Of a DNA stretch of 64,000 bases, positions 36,519 to 44,755 are shown one piece after another. A program made the translations under genes and the position numbers. This DNA is from Anabaena azotica FACHB-119 (GTDB lineage Bacteria > Cyanobacteriota > Cyanobacteriia > Cyanobacteriales > Nostocaceae), in assembly GCF_014697625.1 (NCBI RefSeq), contig NZ_JACJSG010000028.1, forward strand, positions 39,396 through 103,395. Reading direction: 5' to 3'. The notes beneath the pieces are model-generated. The model was not told the origin of the DNA. It saw only the letters and a program-made list of their open reading frames with translations, and did not search any database. How positions within the stretch are numbered: the first letter of the stretch is position 1; every line of letters starts with the position of its first letter.

Positions 36519-36614
36519 TAACTAATTTTGAATTTTGCGGAAAGTTTTGTAGGCGGGTTTCCCGCCGTAGGAAACTTTCCAAGACGAATTTTGAATTTTG
36601 AATTTAAAAGTCCC

Positions 36615-37562
36615 CTATTTCCACGGACGAGTAACTTTTTCTAACTCCTGAATTTCCTCGTCGCTTAATCTCCAACCCAAAGCGCCTACATTTTGCTGTA
36701 ACTGCTGGGCATTTTTGACTCCAGCAATGGGAATTACGTTACCTTGGGAGATTAACCAGTTAAGGGCGACTTGGGCGGGAGTGCGATCGCGCTTTTCTCC
36801 TATGCTACGTAGTAGTGATATTACTGGTGCGATTTTTAGCAAGCCATCTTTATTAAATTTTGGATCTATACTTCTTGCCCCTGCTGGACTTTTGCCACTA
36901 TCAAAAGTATATTTTCCTGTAAGTAATCCTTGAGCTAAGGGGCTATAAGCTAAAATAGTTACATCCAAATCACGAGCAGCAGCCAAAATACCGTTAGTTT
37001 CTATTTGTCTACTGAGCAAAGAATAACGGGTTTGGTTCACCGCTAACGGTATACCCCTAGCCGCTAATATTTTATAGGCTTCACGCATTTGTGATGCTGT
37101 GTAATTACTGACACCAATAGCGCCAATTCTGCCCCGCTCCACCTCATCAGCTAAGGCATTCATCAAAGTTTCTTGACTTAACAAAAAACTAAATGGCCAA
37201 TGCACTTGGTAAAGTTCAATACGCTCAAGTTGCAGGCGTTTGAGACTATCTGTTAAAGCATCAGCAACAGACTGACCTGTAAACCGCCAAGGTGCAGGGC
37301 CAAATTTCGTGGCAACTTGCACAGGTTTTTGCGCTTGTTGGATAAATTTTCCTAATAATTGTTCTGAAAGTCCTAACCCATAAATTTCTGCTGTGTCAAA
37401 GAAGGTAACACCAGCCTCTAAAGCTGCTGTAAATGCTTCTTGCAATTGTTCCTCGCCATACTCACTGCCATAACTCCAAAAAACTTTGTCACCCCAAGCC
37501 CAAGTGCCAATGCAAAGGGGTGTGACAGTAGGGCCATTTTTCCCTAACGTAATTGTTTCCAC
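36615..37562 (-). CDS. Aldo/keto reductase
   Basis: 315 residues from GTG 37562 (METITLGKNGPTVTPLCIG). It has the TIM-barrel AKR pattern with the catalytic tetrad: Asp and Tyr in FFDTAEIYG, Lys in ATKFG, His in YQVHWP. NADPH-binding segments LAYSPLAQGLLTGKY and VIPIAGVKNAQQLQQN are present. The substrate is unknown; family members reduce aldehydes and ketones. The downstream gene on the same strand lies beyond repeats, so it is probably monocistronic. Confidence 0.92.
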   Translation of the reverse strand: METITLGKNGPTVTPLCIGTWAWGDKVFWSYGSEYGEEQLQEAFTAALEAGVTFFDTAEIYGLGLSEQLLGKFIQQAQKPVQVATKFGPAPWRFTGQSVADALTDSLKRLQLERIELYQVHWPFSFLLSQETLMNALADEVERGRIGAIGVSNYTASQMREAYKILAARGIPLAVNQTRYSLLSRQIETNGILAAARDLDVTILAYSPLAQGLLTGKYTFDSGKSPAGARSIDPKFNKDGLLKIAPVISLLRSIGEKRDRTPAQVALNWLISQGNVIPIAGVKNAQQLQQNVGALGWRLSDEEIQELEKVTRPWK

Positions 37563-37618
37563 GATCGCCAGACTTCATTTAGTTACACTTCTTCACTTAT
37601 TTAGTGTAGCGTTTATCA

Positions 37619-37700
37619 GGCAGTTGACAGTTGACAGTTATCAGTTATCAGTTATCAGTTATCAGTTGTCAGTTGCCAGTTGTCAGTTATCAGTTGTCTT
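37619..37700. repeat. Heptamer tract (CAGTTAT/CAGTTGT variants)
   Basis: GACAGTT/CAGTTAT/CAGTTGT units between dusB and the aldo/keto reductase gene. ORFs through it (VISYQLS peptides) are artefacts. Confidence 0.8.
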
Positions 37701-37757
37701 CTTCCTTTCCCCTTTCCCCCTTTCCCCTTTCCCCCTTCCCCAGTCCCCAGTCCCCGC

Positions 37758-38810
37758 TTAAGCTACTTGAAAGTTATCTGCCTCCTCGACAACCTCATAA
37801 CCATGAGCTAACTGCTCAGTAGCTCTATCAATCAAATCTAAACCTTGTTGGACTGTTTCAATTACACTTAATTGTCCGCGTAGTTCCGCCGCGCCGACGA
37901 AACCCTTAGCGTACCAAGTCATGTGTTTGCGGGCTTGACGGACACCGCGATCGCCTTTATATTCCCATAAGGCTTGTAAATGATCTCTGGCACATTCCAA
38001 ACGTTGAATTGGTGTAGGTGCTGGTAAGATTTCCCCAGTTTTCAAGAAGTGGTCAATTTCTCCCACCAAAAACGGATAACCCAAAGTCCCGCGAGAACAC
38101 ATCACACCATCAGCGCCAGTCTCTTCTAAACATTTCACCGCCGCTTCCACTGAAAATATATCCCCATTCCCAATTACCGGGATAGAAAGAATTTCCTTCA
38201 CACGGGCTATCCATTCCCAACGGGCGTTACCATTGTAACCTTGAGCGCGGGTGCGTCCATGCACCGTAATCATTTGCGCTCCCGCATCTTCCATCCGCTT
38301 GGCAAAGTCGAGGATGGTAATTTCTTTATCATTCCAACCAATACGGGTTTTTACGGTGACAGGGACATCAACAGCTTTCACCACTTCCCGCACGATAGCT
38401 TCTGCTACTTCCGGCTGGCGTAATAAAGAAGAACCGCCACCATTTTTAGTAATTTTATTTACCGGACAACCCATATTAATATCAACAGTATCAGCGCCTT
38501 CCGCAACGGCTTTAACTGCCGCTTCTGCAAGAAAATCAGGGCGACAGTCAAACAGTTGTATACTAATTGGTCGCTCGTTGGGGTCTACCTCCATGATTTT
38601 TGGTAACTGCTTGACATAGTGTAAACCCGTAGCATTGACCATTTCCGTATACATCATCGAATCTGGTGCATAGCGACGGACGAGGCGACGAAACACCATA
38701 TCTGTCACCCCCGACAAAGGCGACTGAAGAACACGGCTTTTAACCGCAAATGAGCCGATTTTTAGAGGTTGAGCAAGTCGAGCTTTGAGGCTGGGAGACA
38801 GAGTAACCAT
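37758..38810 (-). CDS. dusB: tRNA-dihydrouridine synthase DusB
   Basis: 350 residues from ATG 38810 (MVTLSPSLKARLAQPLKIGS). The FMN-dependent TIM barrel is complete: LQSPLSGVTDMVFRRLVR, IQLFDCRPDF, DINMGCPVNKITKNGGGSSL with the catalytic Cys, VTVKTRIGWND, ITVHGRTRAQGYNG, VIGNGDIFS and MCSRGTLGYPFL. A C-terminal helical RNA-recruitment domain (RKHMTWYAKGF) follows. It reduces specific uridines in the tRNA D-loop. Transcribed toward the aldo/keto reductase gene, 195 bp away. Confidence 0.94.
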   Translation of the reverse strand: MVTLSPSLKARLAQPLKIGSFAVKSRVLQSPLSGVTDMVFRRLVRRYAPDSMMYTEMVNATGLHYVKQLPKIMEVDPNERPISIQLFDCRPDFLAEAAVKAVAEGADTVDINMGCPVNKITKNGGGSSLLRQPEVAEAIVREVVKAVDVPVTVKTRIGWNDKEITILDFAKRMEDAGAQMITVHGRTRAQGYNGNARWEWIARVKEILSIPVIGNGDIFSVEAAVKCLEETGADGVMCSRGTLGYPFLVGEIDHFLKTGEILPAPTPIQRLECARDHLQALWEYKGDRGVRQARKHMTWYAKGFVGAAELRGQLSVIETVQQGLDLIDRATEQLAHGYEVVEEADNFQVA

Positions 38811-38861
38811 AGAGGCAATTGAAAATAAGTAACTCGCTGTGAATATTTAGTCTTGGGGGAA

Positions 38862-38898
38862 GGCAGGAGGCAGGAGGCAGGAGGCAGGAGGCAGGAGG
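38862..38898. repeat. Heptamer tandem repeat (GGCAGGA)
   Basis: About 5.3 perfect units upstream of dusB. The unit recurs around 61550 and in complement near 61700. Confidence 0.9.
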
Positions 38899-38980
38899 GA
38901 AGAAGGTTTCAGCCTAATTCACTTTTCCTTACATAGTTCGGTTTTCCACGTCGTTCTACTTACCAAATCAATCTTAACTG

Positions 38981-39021
38981 TTGACTATTGACTATTGACT
39001 ATTGACTATTGACTATTGACT
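38981..39021. repeat. Heptamer tandem repeat (TTGACTA)
   Basis: About six units. The TAG stop codon of the ferredoxin-metallo-beta-lactamase gene (39013-39015) lies inside the tract. Confidence 0.9.
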
Positions 39022-39891
39022 CTCATCAACCATTAACTCAATACACTTGTGCATCTGCTGGCGCATTGTATCAACATCAGCGTGAAAGCGTCGTCCATGT
39101 CCAGGCAATACCCACTCAAAAGAGTAATCAGCTAATCGGCGCATGGACTTAATTTGTTCTGCCCAAGAATACCAGCATACATTATGAAAGGCGATCAATT
39201 GTTGCTGAGTTTCTGACCAAGCCAGATGATCACCTGTAAACAGAAACTTGTTTTTATATAGTAAAACTGTGTGTCCTTTAGTGTGACCGGGGACGGGAAT
39301 AATTAAGACATCTGGTTGTAAAGTAAATGGTTCTGCACCAGATAATTGTATTTCTACATTGCGAGTACCTGTAGAAATTTCATCAACGTGTAAGATACGT
39401 TGACATTGGAAATGTTCAGCAAACTTTTGATGATCTGCCACATCATCCCGATGAGTTAAATACATATATTTAATTCCCCCCATCTCTTCTATCCGCTTCA
39501 CTAAAGGGGGCGTAAAGCGTGGGGAATCTACTAATATGTTTCCTTCGGGTTGTTGAATTAAATAGCTGGCTGCACCGTAAGATTTTTCTGAATGATAGCC
39601 ACAGTGATAAATGTTTTCTGTTACTAAAATAGGAAAACTTTCCTGTCCCAGTTTGATATCTTTGGGTTTTTCCACAGTACCAATAGAACTGGTGGGACAA
39701 GATAACAGTGCTTGTAGTGCGGCTAATCTTTCTGTTTCATTTGCTGGTTGATGATGCACTGCTGACATATCATCAACGCGATGAAAAACTTGCGGTGTCA
39801 TCCAGCGACAGGTATCGCAGTCAATGCAGGTAGTATCGACATAAAAATCGCCCTCAGTATTTTCCGGGCGACGAAGATTTAAGTGAGCCAT
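39013..39891 (-). CDS. Ferredoxin-metallo-beta-lactamase fusion protein
   Basis: 292 residues from ATG 39891 (MAHLNLRRPENTEGD), preceded by GAGGTG. Residues 20-70 form a ferredoxin-like [4Fe-4S] unit: CIDCDTC plus a distant Cys in LLSCPTSS. The rest is a metallo-beta-lactamase fold: MYLTHRDDVADH (HxxxxxDH-type metal site), PVPGHTKGHTVLLY, FTGDHLAW and WVLPGHGRRFH. Similar fusions are known in cyanobacteria and plastids; the substrate is unresolved (glyoxalase II-like or RNase-like hydrolases share this fold). Its stop codon is supplied by a heptamer tract. Confidence 0.88.
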   Translation of the reverse strand: MAHLNLRRPENTEGDFYVDTTCIDCDTCRWMTPQVFHRVDDMSAVHHQPANETERLAALQALLSCPTSSIGTVEKPKDIKLGQESFPILVTENIYHCGYHSEKSYGAASYLIQQPEGNILVDSPRFTPPLVKRIEEMGGIKYMYLTHRDDVADHQKFAEHFQCQRILHVDEISTGTRNVEIQLSGAEPFTLQPDVLIIPVPGHTKGHTVLLYKNKFLFTGDHLAWSETQQQLIAFHNVCWYSWAEQIKSMRRLADYSFEWVLPGHGRRFHADVDTMRQQMHKCIELMVDESQ

Positions 39892-40014
39892 AATCACCTC
39901 TGGCTGCCATGCTAATTGGTAAGCGGGTAATTAACCCTGATTCCACCACCCTAGCAAAAACTACTTACGACTATCAGCATCACTGGAGATATATCAATGT
40001 CAACTTAAGCCTGG

Positions 40015-40381
40015 GCGAATGTAATTCGCGGCTACACAAACAAAGTCCGCCTACGCGGACTAACAGAAAATCAACTTAATATCTTGCACCACTACCTTCC
40101 ACTCGAAAATCGAAGCTCGAAACCCTTATAATTTCGTAGGGTGGGCAATGCCCACCATTCGCCTATTGAGAAAGTGCAAAATGTCAGTCAAGGGTTTTGT
40201 CTGTATAGATGCGGTTTCTAACCGCCCAGAGTTTTATGATTTACTCGGCGAATGTAATTCGCAGCTACACAAGCAAAGTCCGCCTTCGCGGACTAATGAA
40301 AAATCAAAAGTTGGAAACCCGCGCAGGCGGGTTTTGTCTGTGTAGATGCGGTTTCTAACCGCCCAGGGTTTTATGATTTAC
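40015..40381. repeat. Interleaved direct duplications
   Basis: Block 1 (GCGAATGTAATTCGC..., about 59 bp) occurs at 40015-40073 and 40248-40306. Block 2 (GGGTTTTGTCTGTxTAGATG..., 53 bp) occurs at 40192-40244 and 40329-40381. The blocks carry internal hairpins such as GTCCGCC(T)xCGCGGAC and GCGGTTTCTAACCGC. Confidence 0.75.
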
Positions 40382-40384
40382 TAT

Positions 40385-40699
40385 AAACACTCGTCCACGA
40401 GTATCAAACACTCGTTCACGAGTATCAAAGACTCGTCCGCGAATATTAAAGACTCATTCACGAGTATCAAAGACTCGTCCGCGAATATCAAAGACTCATT
40501 CACGAGTATCAAACACTCATCCGCGAGTATTTAAGACTCGCTCACGAGTATCAAAGACTCGTCCGCGAGTATTCAAGACTCGTCCGTGAGTATCAAAGAC
40601 TCGTCCGCGAGTATTAAACACTCGTCCGCGAGTATTAAACACTTATGAACGAAGTTCTTAGCCTCATTCACGACTATAAAACACTCGTCAACGGAATTA
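40385..40699. repeat. 21-bp tandem repeat array with hairpin in each unit
   Basis: Twelve clear units of 21 bp (40385-40636) on the pattern AAAGACTCGTCCGCGAGTATC/T, then three degraded units to 40699. Each unit has the complementary arms ACTCG/CGAGT around a 4-5 nt loop. Units alternate between CCGCGA and TCACGA types, as if a two-unit block had been amplified. The 21-bp period keeps frames open on both strands, but no start site or conserved protein supports coding. Confidence 0.85.
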
Positions 40700-40857
40700 C
40701 AAATTATGATTCCGGCGCAATGAAGAAAATTTAATAGGTATTCTTTGGCTGGGAAGGGAGTAAAACATTCGTCAACCAATTTCAAAATTACAAATTATCA
40801 GTTAATTATCTTGCCTTACCGAAACCAACGGAAGACAAAAGCAATTATTCGCCTAAA

Positions 40858-42531
40858 CTAAGGCTCACTATGTTGACGTAAGTATTCCAAATTATCTCGC
40901 ACGGTAACTGTATGAGGATGATCTGCTCCTAACCGTTTTTCTAAAATCACCAAAGCTTCGAGATACAAAGCTTTGGCTTCGCTATACTTGCCCTGGGAAT
41001 AGTATAGTCCAGCCAAATTGTTGAGGCTAATTGCCACATCGGGGTGTTCATCCCCCAGCAGGCGCTGTCTCATCGCCAAAGCCTCAATGAACAAAGCTTC
41101 GGCTTCGCTGTACTTGCCCTGAGATTTGTAGAGTTCAGCCAAATTGCTGAGGCTAGTTGCCACATCCGGGTGTTCATCCCCCAGTAGGCGTTTTTGTATC
41201 GCCAAAGCCTGAATATACAAAGGTTCGGCTTCGCTGTACTTGCTCTGGGATTTGTAGAGTAGAGCCAAATTGTTGAGGCTATTTGCCACATCAGGGTGTT
41301 CGTCCCCCAGTAGGTGTTTACTCATCTCCAAAGCCTGAATATACAAAGGTTCGGCTTCGCTGTACTTGCCTTGCTTATCGTAGAGTCCAGCCAAATTGTT
41401 GAGGCTAGTTGCTACTGAGGGGTGTTCATCTCCCAGCAGGCGTTTTTTCATTGCCAAAGCTTCGATGTATAAAGCTTCGGCTTTGCTGTACTTACCCTGG
41501 GAATTGTAGAGTTCAGCCAAATTGTTGAGGCTAGTTGCCACATCAGGGTGTTCATCCCCCAGCAGGCGTTTTTGTATCGCCAAAGCCTGAATATACAAAG
41601 GTTCGGCTTCGCTGTATTTGCCTTGAGAATAGTATAATCCAGCCAAATTGTTGAGGCTAGTTGCCACATCAGGGTGTTCGTCCCCCAGCAGGCGTTTTCT
41701 CATCGCCAAAGCCTGAATATACAAAGGTTCGGCTTCGCTGTACTTGCCCTGGGAATTGTAAAGTGCAGCCAAATTGTTGAGGCCATTTGCCACATGAGGG
41801 TGTTCTTCCCCTAGCAGGCGTTTTCTCATCGCCAAAGCCTGAATATACAAAGGTTCGGCTTCGCTGTACTTGCCCTGGAAATAGTAGAGGTAAGCCAAAT
41901 TGTTGAGGCTATTTGCCACATCGGGGTGTTCTTCCCCAAAGCGTTCTCTAGTGGTTGATAAACATTTTTGCAGCCAAGGTAAAGCTTGCTCGTAAGCTCC
42001 TTGACCTTGGTAAAATCGATTCAAGCCCACAAAAGGCCACATTAAATTATCCTCATTTAACCAAGCTTGGTAAACTGTAGCCACTTCTTCAATATGAGGA
42101 ATAGCCGGGCTTGCTTGAGTAATTTCTATCAATGTGGGTGTCTGTGGAATATCCTGCGCTATTGCTACCATCGCTTGACAAAAACCGCGCTTGAGTTCGT
42201 CAACTTCTGCTAACTCTTCTAACTTCTGTCGCAATAATTCCTGAATGCGATCGTGAATTTGGTAAGTTTCCTCTGCCAATTCTTGCAACAAATAACGCTC
42301 AATTAAAATAGTGCGGTTAGCTTTGAGGTCAAATTCTAAATTACTAGCACTCGCTGCTGATTCTACCAAAGTCCAGGGAATAGGAGCTAAAGCAAACAAA
42401 CTCAACAAACAAGCTAACTTTTGCGCCTCTAGTTCTAAACACTCCCAATTCAACTCAAAGGCTGCTGCTACACCAGACTCACCTGTTGCTGCTTGCTTTT
42501 CTTGTAGCCTTGCAAGGATGTCTTTTAACAT
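40858..42531 (-). CDS. TPR protein, C-terminal half of a split caspase/NB-ARC/TPR protein
   Basis: 557 residues from ATG 42531 (MLKDILARLQEKQAATGESG). Residues 1-170 resemble the winged-helix region that follows NB-ARC ATPases in cyanobacterial STAND proteins (FELNWECLELEAQKLACLLS, FLLQELAEETYQIHDRI type). Then come nine tetratricopeptide units of 42 residues with consensus Y.SQGKYSEAEPLYIQALA(M/I).KRLLGDEHPDVA(T)SLNNLA.L, the first and last divergent. Repeats are nearly identical at DNA level (126-bp period), so they are recently amplified. It overlaps the stop of the preceding caspase/NB-ARC gene in the arrangement ATGTTAA, in the -1 frame. Confidence 0.88.
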   Translation of the reverse strand: MLKDILARLQEKQAATGESGVAAAFELNWECLELEAQKLACLLSLFALAPIPWTLVESAASASNLEFDLKANRTILIERYLLQELAEETYQIHDRIQELLRQKLEELAEVDELKRGFCQAMVAIAQDIPQTPTLIEITQASPAIPHIEEVATVYQAWLNEDNLMWPFVGLNRFYQGQGAYEQALPWLQKCLSTTRERFGEEHPDVANSLNNLAYLYYFQGKYSEAEPLYIQALAMRKRLLGEEHPHVANGLNNLAALYNSQGKYSEAEPLYIQALAMRKRLLGDEHPDVATSLNNLAGLYYSQGKYSEAEPLYIQALAIQKRLLGDEHPDVATSLNNLAELYNSQGKYSKAEALYIEALAMKKRLLGDEHPSVATSLNNLAGLYDKQGKYSEAEPLYIQALEMSKHLLGDEHPDVANSLNNLALLYKSQSKYSEAEPLYIQALAIQKRLLGDEHPDVATSLSNLAELYKSQGKYSEAEALFIEALAMRQRLLGDEHPDVAISLNNLAGLYYSQGKYSEAKALYLEALVILEKRLGADHPHTVTVRDNLEYLRQHSEP

Positions 42532-43970
42532 AACACTCCCCTTGATTTTCGGCTGTATGCTGCCACTTGGTACAGTCCAATTGGTATATAACCCATTAAC
42601 TCGCAAATTTTCTTTGCTGTCTCTGTCTCCTGTTGCACATATTCGTTACCCAATAGCTTTGTTAATAATTCTAAGGCTGCATCTGGTGACAATTCACCTA
42701 ACTGCAAATAGGGATAAATCAAGCCCGTATTTTGACGAGTCGTAATTAACACTTTAAACCGAGAACCTTTAGCTGGCAGATAGTCTTTAATTTGCTTCCA
42801 GTCTTTCACATCATCAAACACTAATAAAGCTTTGCCTGCTTGCCAATTCCGCCAACAATAAGCAACTTTACCATTCAGGGTTAATTCTTGGGGAGGATGA
42901 AAGTTAGAAAAATTCACTACACCAAACTCTACTAACTGTGTTCCTAATTCAACACCTTGAGGATTCAACCAGCAACACCCACCAGGATAATCTGCTAAAT
43001 GTTGCCATGAGTATTGAATGGCTAACTCTGTTTTGCCTACGCCACCTTCCCCAGTCTCATCACTAACTACAACTACATCATTTTCCTGTAACAGTTGGTG
43101 CAGTTCGACTATTTTCTCATCTCTACCGACAAATTTAATAGCGTTACTCGGTTGAATATTGTGGGGAATATCTAAAGGGTTGTAATGATACTCTTCTTGA
43201 TCTCCATCCCCATTGCGATAATAAAAGTAAGTCGGCAGTTGTTTTTTATCTAAAGTTTGAAACTGCTGCTTCACTTGTGCCGCAACTGCTAACATATCCG
43301 GCGGAAAGCTGCCATTGGCTTGTGTTAAAGCCTCCCTCACAGCTTGGGAAAAATACCCCGTTTTCTCTGCTGTGTTTATCTTGGCTATTTCTCCTTCCCG
43401 CGCCGCCAGTAACACAAACTGTTGACTATCCGTTCTTGGCTTCCCACTGGGAAAGATTCTGCCGCCTAAATTGGTTGGTCGTCCCTGAGTTTCTAAGAAA
43501 TAATTAGCACAGGCATCAATAATACAAATGTGATGGCGAATGTTAAACCTATCTGAACTCAATAACAGCAGGAATGAGTTTAAATCTAGATTTAGCCAGT
43601 TATTTATAGTCGCATCAGCACAAATTAACCTGCGTTCTCGTTCGGCAGAAATCAAACCATGTCCAGCCCAAAAGATGTACAGTAAATCACCAGCCTTTTG
43701 TGAGAGAAAGTTAGTCACAATATCGTAGAGATTTTCTTCTGTGGCTGACTCTACCTTTAACTCACATTCCCCCAGTAAGTGATGATTTTCTGCCAATGGC
43801 GACAAGCACAGGCGAATATTCTCCGGCGGTACACCACACTCACACAACCACCGGGCAAACCTCAGCGCGTCTTGGGCTTGTCCTCCTGTATTCCATGCAG
43901 TTTCGTGATATTTTTCAATACCCACCACTAAGCCGTAAGTTCGTTCCGGTTTAGCTGTCAACTGCATCAT
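42525..43970 (-). CDS. Caspase-like (peptidase C14) and NB-ARC protein, N-terminal half of split STAND protein
   Basis: 481 residues. Residues 1-250 are a caspase/metacaspase-type domain with the catalytic His in IFWAGHGL and Cys in CIIDACAN. Residues about 290-480 are the start of an NB-ARC ATPase: FVGRDEKIVELHQLL, Walker A GEGGVGKTELA, Walker B ALLVFDDV, sensor LITTRQ, then ICELMGYIPIGLYQVAAY, the usual GLP-type segment. The frame then ends abruptly after YSRKSRGVLC, where relatives continue into a helical bundle and repeats. The remaining domains are in the next ORF. Such proteins are STAND NTPases thought to act in cell death or phage defence; that role is inference. Confidence 0.9.
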   Translation of the reverse strand: MMQLTAKPERTYGLVVGIEKYHETAWNTGGQAQDALRFARWLCECGVPPENIRLCLSPLAENHHLLGECELKVESATEENLYDIVTNFLSQKAGDLLYIFWAGHGLISAERERRLICADATINNWLNLDLNSFLLLLSSDRFNIRHHICIIDACANYFLETQGRPTNLGGRIFPSGKPRTDSQQFVLLAAREGEIAKINTAEKTGYFSQAVREALTQANGSFPPDMLAVAAQVKQQFQTLDKKQLPTYFYYRNGDGDQEEYHYNPLDIPHNIQPSNAIKFVGRDEKIVELHQLLQENDVVVVSDETGEGGVGKTELAIQYSWQHLADYPGGCCWLNPQGVELGTQLVEFGVVNFSNFHPPQELTLNGKVAYCWRNWQAGKALLVFDDVKDWKQIKDYLPAKGSRFKVLITTRQNTGLIYPYLQLGELSPDAALELLTKLLGNEYVQQETETAKKICELMGYIPIGLYQVAAYSRKSRGVLC

Positions 43971-44134
43971 GATTTAGATTCTCAGGTGATGTTGATAAAT
44001 CATTAAGCTGTTCCACATTTAACTTGCATAACTAGGGCGGGCAAGATGCCCACCCCACAAGAGTATGATGTTATTTCAATATGCAAACTAAATGTTTTTC
44101 AGCTTACTAATATTCTTAAAACACATAGTGGTAT

Positions 44135-44386
44135 TTATTGAGGTGTTTCACTATCATTTTCAGTAGTTTCATCTGGCATGGTTTCTGTGTCAGATATGCC
44201 AATAGCTTGTAGAACCTGTTTAATTATCTTGGGGTGCATAACTTTACCTGAATGAAAAGGAATCACAACTCTCACTGCTTCTCGAAGATAAACTCTATGA
44301 CTTCCTTTACTTCTAATTTGAATAAAGCCGGCTTTTAACAAAAGGCTTTCAGCTTCTATTGCAGTGAGGCGAGGCTGTTTAGGCAA
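44135..44386 (-). CDS. hicA: HicA-family toxin
   Basis: 83 residues from TTG 44386. The start is set by GGAGG six bases upstream, lying within the end of hicB. The HicA dsRNA-binding-like fold is clear (LTAIEAESLLLKAGFIQIRS, KGSHRVYLRE with catalytic His, PFHSGKVMHPKIIKQVL). HicA toxins cleave mRNA. The acidic tail (DTETMPDETTENDSETPQ) is longer than usual. The gene overlaps hicB by 8 bp, so translation is coupled and antitoxin comes first. Confidence 0.9.
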   Translation of the reverse strand: MPKQPRLTAIEAESLLLKAGFIQIRSKGSHRVYLREAVRVVIPFHSGKVMHPKIIKQVLQAIGISDTETMPDETTENDSETPQ

Positions 44387-44603
44387 TTTTAACCTCCAAG
44401 GTCATTGTTAATATTTCTTTGTTTTGAAGTGCCTGCTTTTCTGCATGAGACAATGTTTCTATGTAAAGTTCAACTGCTTCTTTAATGTTTTCTTGTACTT
44501 CTGCTAGTGAATCACCTTGAGATTGACAACCAGGAAGTTCAGGACAATAAGCATAATATCCATCTTCATCTTTTTCGATGACAATGCTAACTTTATAGGA
44601 CAT
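44379..44603 (-). CDS. hicB: HicB-family antitoxin
   Basis: 74 residues with the partial RNase H-like HicB fold (SIVIEKDEDGYYAYCPELPG, CQSQGDSLAEVQENIKEAVE). No C-terminal DNA-binding domain is attached, so autoregulation would depend on another factor or on the complex. It precedes hicA, with which it overlaps. HicB neutralises HicA by direct binding. Confidence 0.9.
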   Translation of the reverse strand: MSYKVSIVIEKDEDGYYAYCPELPGCQSQGDSLAEVQENIKEAVELYIETLSHAEKQALQNKEILTMTLEVKIA

Positions 44604-44755
44604 ATCAAATTTACCTTTACTCAGCTAATATTTGGAAAATTGATATAGGAATCCGATTTGATTTCTGAAAAATTATCAGTATTTGTAGGGTGGGGAGTGC
44701 ATCGCCAAAACCATGATACGGTGGGCAGTGCATCGGCCTACTAAACAATAAATCA

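Larger units (their letters stand above)
36120..36614. other. Repeat-rich intergenic region
   Basis: No gene. From left to right: CAGTTATC/GACAGTT heptamers, a 30-bp palindrome at 36252-36281, a C/T-rich repeat related to the MITE target at 36376-36425, the 65-bp element at 36454-36518, and TTTTGAA repeats at the end. Confidence 0.6.
39892..40857. other. Intergenic region with block duplications and a 21-bp tandem array
   Basis: About 960 bp without an accepted gene. Two block duplications occur at 40015-40381, followed by the 21-bp tandem array at 40385-40699 and a relic at about 40759-40780. Short open frames in both strands arise from the 21-bp period. Confidence 0.6.

Noticed and set aside
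37486..37822. Frames reading VISYQLSV repeats
   Set aside because: Translation of CAGTTAT/CAGTTGT heptamers between genes.
40346..40785. Repeat peptides on both strands (SIKDSSAN.. and LILADE..)
   Set aside because: By-product of the 21-bp tandem array, whose length is a multiple of three. No start signal, and both strands are equally open.
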